NCBI RefSeq assembly: GCF_023343835.1
Contig: NC_064472.1
Coordinates: 44,277,799 to 44,341,798, forward strand
DNA: 64,000 nucleotides
Direction: 5' to 3'
DNA from: Lagopus muta
Lineage: Eukaryota > Chordata > Aves > Galliformes > Phasianidae
Shown here: piece after piece, positions 60,101-64,000 of the stretch
Position numbering within the stretch: position 1 is the first letter of the stretch
How the letters are laid out: every line of letters starts with the position of its first letter
Notes under the pieces: generated by a model
Database searches by the model: none
What the model was told of the DNA's origin: nothing
What the model saw: the letters and a program-made list of their open reading frames with translations, nothing else
Made by a program: the position numbers and the translations under genes

Positions 60101-61834
60101 TTCTCCCTGACACACACAAAACATTGTCTGTAATACAACAAACACGCTTTCATAATGTGAATGAGCCACATGCCAATAATTTAATGTCATGCAACTTTAC
60201 ATCACTAACAAATATATTTTCAGTCATTTTTTTCCTTGTAAGACCAACTTTGATAAGACAACATGAGTTATCATTAAAGACTAAGCAACTTGATTCCGAA
60301 GTAGGTAATCAGAACATGTTCCATTTGGTTTATTAGCCTGTATCAAGTATATGCTAAGTCATATTAGAGAACCAGAGAACCGGAGAACCAGGCTGGAAAC
60401 GACCTATAAGATCATCCAGTCCATCTCCTCATCACTATTGCCACCACAAGCACTAAACCATATCACACAGCACGTCATCCAGACGCCTCTTGAACACTGC
60501 CAGGGACGGCGACTCTACCACCTCTCTGCGCAGCCATTCCAGTGCCTCACCATCCCCTGAGAGAAACAGTTCTTCTTATGTCCAACCTAAACCTCCTCAG
60601 ATACAACTTGCAGCCATTACCCCATGTCCTGCTCGTTGCCTGGGAGAACAGGCCAAAACCTTCTTCACCACAGCCTCCCTTCAGGCGGTTGTACAGTGCA
60701 GTGAGGTCTCCCCTGAGCCTCCTCTTCTCCAGACTGAACAATCCCAGCTCCCTCAGCTGTTCCTCATAAGACTTGTGCTCCAGACCCCTCACCAGCTTTG
60801 TTGCCCTTCTCTGGACATGCTCCAGGGCCTCAACATCTTTCCTGTAGTGAGGAGCCCAAAACTGAACACAATACTCGAGGTGCGGCCTCACCAGTGCTGA
60901 GTACAGGGGATGATCACCTCCCTGCTCCTGCTGGCCACACTGTTTCTAATGCAGGCCAGGATGCCGTTGGCCCTCTTGGCCACCTGAGCACACTGTCGGC
61001 TCATGTTCAGCCAAGCATCAACCAACACCCCCAGGTCCTTCTCCACACTCATCCAGCCACTCATCCCCACGCCTATAATGCTGCATGGGGTTGTTGTGGC
61101 CAAAGTGCAGGACCTGGCAGTTGGCCTTGTTGAACCTCATCCCATTCACCTCAGCCCAGCAGTCCAGCCTGTCTAAATCCCTCTCTGAAGGGCCTCCCTA
61201 CCCTCAGGCAGATCAACACCACCTCCCAGCTTGGTGTCATCTGCACACTTACTCAGTTTGTACACTCAATTCCCTCATCTAGATCATCAATGAAGATATT
61301 AAGCAGGATGGGCCCCAGTACCGACCCCTGGGGGACACCACTTGAAACGGGTCGCCAGCTGGACTTCACTCCATTCACCACGACCCGCTGGGCATGGCCC
61401 TGTAGCCAGTTCCTTACCCAAAGAAGTGTATATCTGTTCAGACCACGGGCAGCCAGTTTCCCCAGAAGAAGCCTGTGAGGGATCATACCAAAGGCTTTGC
61501 TGAAGACTAGGAAGACTACATCAACAGCCCTTCCCTCATCTACCAGACTGGTCACCCAGTCGTAGAAAGTGAATCTGCTTGCTGTGGTCACGTCCCATTC
61601 AACCATAACTCAAAAGAGACTGCTGCCTTAAGATGCCTTCCAGTTCAGAGGAGGAGCATACTGCGAGCATTAGCAGCTTTAGGTCATGAGACAGCAGACA
61701 AGCACATTAGAAAAGCAATGGTGAGTACAAGTCTAGATTTAAGTAAGTTCTCACAGTAGAACAGCACATCCTAAGCACAGATTACTTGTATTTTACCTGA
61801 TAGACAACTCCATTCATCACTCCATCAACAGCAC
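53955..61834 (-). CDS. CLTA: CLTA gene, exons 2 to last (5' end off the right edge)
   Basis: Clathrin light chain A binds the proximal leg of clathrin heavy chain and regulates coat assembly on endocytic and Golgi vesicles. In transcription order the exons are 61834-61797, 59061-58944, 57944-57833, 56461-56408 (neuronal), 55194-55159 (neuronal) and 54126-53955. All have GT/AG ends and compatible phases. The heavy-chain-binding coiled coil reads [14 protein letters not shown] and then [19 protein letters not shown]. The protein ends [16 protein letters not shown]. Exon 1, with the start codon and the Hsc70-related N-terminal region, must lie beyond base 64000, so the gene is partial in this window. 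With both cassettes the reading frame is the full neuronal form; skipping both joins ASN-R to AAEEAF as in the ubiquitous form. Confidence 0.96.
55159..55194 (-). CDS. CLTA: CLTA neuronal cassette exon N2 (36 bp)
   Basis: Exactly 36 nt encode [12 protein letters not shown] across the split codons, identical to the mammalian 12-residue brain insert. A strong pyrimidine tract precedes the acceptor TTTAAG; the donor GTTAAG is weak (T at +3). In phase with both N1 and the last exon. Confidence 0.95.
56269..56296 (+). repeat. (ATT)n repeat
   Basis: About seven ATT units in the CLTA intron between exons N1 and N2. Confidence 0.85.
56408..56461 (-). CDS. CLTA: CLTA neuronal cassette exon N1 (54 bp)
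   Basis: Exactly 54 nt encode [18 protein letters not shown], identical to the mammalian brain-specific 18-residue insert. The acceptor GCTACCTAG is poor in pyrimidines close to the exon and the donor is GTATGT, both typical of a regulated exon. A cluster of YGCY motifs lies just upstream. Confidence 0.95.
57833..57944 (-). CDS. CLTA: CLTA exon 4
   Basis: 112 nt encode [20 protein letters not shown] and [16 protein letters not shown] plus two bases of Arg: the central coiled coil that docks on the clathrin heavy chain. Acceptor ATCTTTAG, donor GTAAGA. Confidence 0.96.
58944..59061 (-). CDS. CLTA: CLTA exon 3
   Basis: 118 nt encode [20 protein letters not shown] and [19 protein letters not shown], the start of the heavy-chain-binding helix. 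Acceptor TTCCCAAG, donor GTAAGG. Close to human apart from Ser-to-Cys and a few Lys/Gln changes. Confidence 0.96.
60363..61597 (-). mobile_element. Young CR1 LINE in CLTA intron 2, antisense
   Basis: On the - strand a 117-codon open frame (61606-61253) reads through [19 protein letters not shown] and [20 protein letters not shown], stopping just before the FADD-like motif. The 3' end has an unusual tail of GGTTCTCT/GGTTCTCC octamers (60367-60393). 5'-truncated. Core almost identical to 36458-37614. Confidence 0.92.
61797..61834 (-). CDS. CLTA: CLTA exon 2
   Basis: 38 nt between TTTACAG and GTAAAA encode [12 protein letters not shown] after a split codon. Mammals have VDGVMNGEYYQ at this place, so Glu-Tyr is replaced by Val-Val. 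Too short for routine ORF calling; found by homology and phase. Confidence 0.9.
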
Positions 61835-64000
61835 CTGTAAAGAAATAACTGTAGTTTAACCATTTGAGAAAAACAATACAATTGGATTTACTAAACAGTT
61901 ACTTGTCTGGAAACCTTTATTACAGCATCCAGTATGGGAATTATGTAAGTAATTGTTACTCAATACCCCATAGGGTCAATTCCTTACCTCTGCACTTTTC
62001 TTCCTTTTCCAGGACACAAGAGACAGTGAGTCATTATTCTTTAGAACTAAAGCCAGTTCTTCACTATGAGATCTTGCTACAGGCTACTCAAAAAGCAGAG
62101 CTGACACTGCTGAGAAGCTGCTACGGAGAATGTCCTGGAGTTTCTCCCATTTTCCCATCCCTGCCTTTGAAAATGAATACTAGACAACTGTTCAGAAGTT
62201 AAAGGTGACTTACACTTTTCACACTACTTGTAAGACTAACAATCAGGTAGGGCAACACTTTCTAAATCTTATGATTTTGTTACCTCCTAACTCCTAGCAA
62301 GTCCAAAAATTATATTAACATCCCTACCAAAAATCACCTTTCATGTTTCTCCTGCAATGACATCTTTGATAGCTTTCTAATTCTCCAGCCGTGTTATTCC
62401 TTTTGGCAAAGAGAGTCTCTGGAACAAGATCAGCTGGAATCCTTACCACAGAAGCTTAAAATCTCTTATCAGAAGGAAGACCTAGGAACACACATCAATT
62501 GTGAAACAAGTATTTGACTTTGTGAAACTATTTGAGTCTTCAGTCTATGGAGAAGGCGGTAAAATTTTCAGGAACCACTTTCTGGAACAGTAGTGTACCA
62601 TCTCCCAGTGAAATATATTAAGTTTACAACTTTGCCTCATCTATAATGCTACCCTGGATAAGCCCATCACAAGTGTTTCTGCCACATTAATGCACTCTAC
62701 ACTGAAAGCTGAGATTTTACCAAAGTCAACAAATAGCAGGCAGAAACTCAAACATTTCACATTAGCTTCCTAAATAAGGTTGTTAATTCACCTGGAGCAG
62801 ACTGTCATGCTGCCACACGCTCTATTTGTTCCATGTCCTCTTTGCACTTTTACCAGTATTACTAAGCCCCTATCTCCGACTCCTGAACAGCAGCAATTCA
62901 CAGTACTTGCGAAAGTATGTAAAATCCTTAGTCAAAACATGGTAACATTGAATGATACTAGCCTTCAATAATGCAGTTACCAGCTTCAGAAAGAGAAAGA
63001 CAATTCAAGTAAATGAACAAGAGTTTTACCAGTTAAAGGACCCTAGTATTTTAGAGCTACACTCCTATATCTCAAGAGCAATAACTACTTTGTTTGCTGC
63101 TTGCCACAAGTTGCAGGAGCCAAAAAGAACTGGCTTGAGAGGCATCTGCCTCCTTCACAGCGGCTATCCTGCGCATTACTTAACATCAAGCTGCAAGTTT
63201 CCTCAAAGCAAATGTGCAGAGACCACTGAGCACACAGTCCTGAGTAGTTACAGCCATAACTAACAATTCTCCTCATTACATTTAGGAAGACTGAAGCCCA
63301 TAAAGGAGGCCTGCTTACACTTCATGCTAGAAAAGGAGGCTGCAGCTGTTCACCTTTTTAGACTGGGCTGGAATTACAGCTAAGTCAGGATCTGTAACTT
63401 GTATTGACAAAAACCACCTGAACAAGTTAGCTGCCTACAGAGCCTACCTGGGAAGAGCTAAGAGCAACCTGCATCATCAGACAGAACCTAGTTGGAGAGA
63501 AAAAACCCAACAAAGGTTAGTCTTGAAATAAATGTAGTTCTGATCTCCAGAGGAAAGGCAGTTGTTTCATGGGACATACTTGGAAGCACTGACTGACCAG
63601 CGAGGTAAGGGGGATTACATCTTTAAGATTTTTCTTGTCATAATACAAAGAGAAAACTTTCATTAAAGTCTTCAGCATTCAGGCTAGTAGTCTGCAGAAC
63701 GGAACAACATTCCTGCAGAGCTGAAAAACAGATGTGTTCATCTTAGGACTACTTATCTTCTGCTTAGACACTAATTGGTACAGCAGAAAGTATGGCTAGA
63801 GGGCAAATAAGTCACAGGCATTAAAAATACTACAGCTTTCCATCTGTTTTAAGCTTCCTAGAACTTGTGATTACAATGCTGAGTCAGCATGCTGACAATG
63901 CACCCTGCCCGCTGAAAATAAAGTAGAACAGTACTGCTGTGCTATCATGTGCTAACACAAGTACACTAACTGAAACAGAATCAACAGTCAAATATTCTCT
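61835..64000. other. CLTA intron 1, truncated by the window edge
   Basis: No CLTA exon 1 and no CpG island before the end, so the promoter lies beyond. Short open frames in both strands show no recognisable domain. Confidence 0.65.

Overview
The window is vertebrate nuclear DNA from a bird, most likely a galliform close to chicken. The evidence is a dense population of 5'-truncated CR1 LINEs, two mariner copies resembling the chicken Galluhop family, and two split protein-coding genes with near-human exon structure. I recognise GNE (bifunctional UDP-GlcNAc 2-epimerase / ManNAc kinase) on the + strand and the 3' part of CLTA (clathrin light chain A) on the - strand. They are tail to tail, as in human 9p13.3. 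The species and a Z-chromosome location are inferences.

Layout. Bases 1-12,980 are intergenic sequence upstream of GNE: degenerate CR1s, some nested in others, a ~180 bp TTCCC microsatellite and a short mariner. A CpG island at about 12,985-13,420 carries a 17-codon GNE first exon (13,146-13,196). A second CpG island at about 22,380-23,030 has an NRF1-like site and a G-quadruplex motif, and is the likely promoter of the transcript that starts translation in exon 2. The 14.9 kb first intron holds one CR1, a mariner with a broken transposase and a long pyrimidine tract. Eleven further GNE coding exons run from 28,145 to 48,122, all in phase with GT/AG boundaries. They give 754 aa from the upstream start, or 722 aa from the internal ATG at 28,190, which is exactly the human isoform 2 length. 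Intron 6 carries a long old CR1 with a young CR1 inside it.

Between the stop codons, 48,123-53,954 holds the 3' UTRs and no recognisable gene. CLTA follows on the - strand: the last coding exon (53,955-54,126), the two brain-specific cassette exons of exactly 36 and 54 bp, two constitutive exons, and exon 2 at 61,797-61,834. CLTA exon 1 and its promoter lie beyond the right edge.

Function. GNE makes ManNAc-6-phosphate and controls flux into sialic acid. Its visible catalytic, zinc-binding and CMP-sialic-acid feedback residues are intact. CLTA is a clathrin triskelion light chain. The two genes are neighbours, not pathway partners.

The strongest unusual signals are a pair of inverted CR1 copies (36.46-37.61 kb and 60.37-61.60 kb) with almost identical cores but different ends and tails, the alternative GNE first exon with its own CpG island, and the complete CLTA neuronal cassette set. 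I did not find a new defence-like or otherwise undescribed system.
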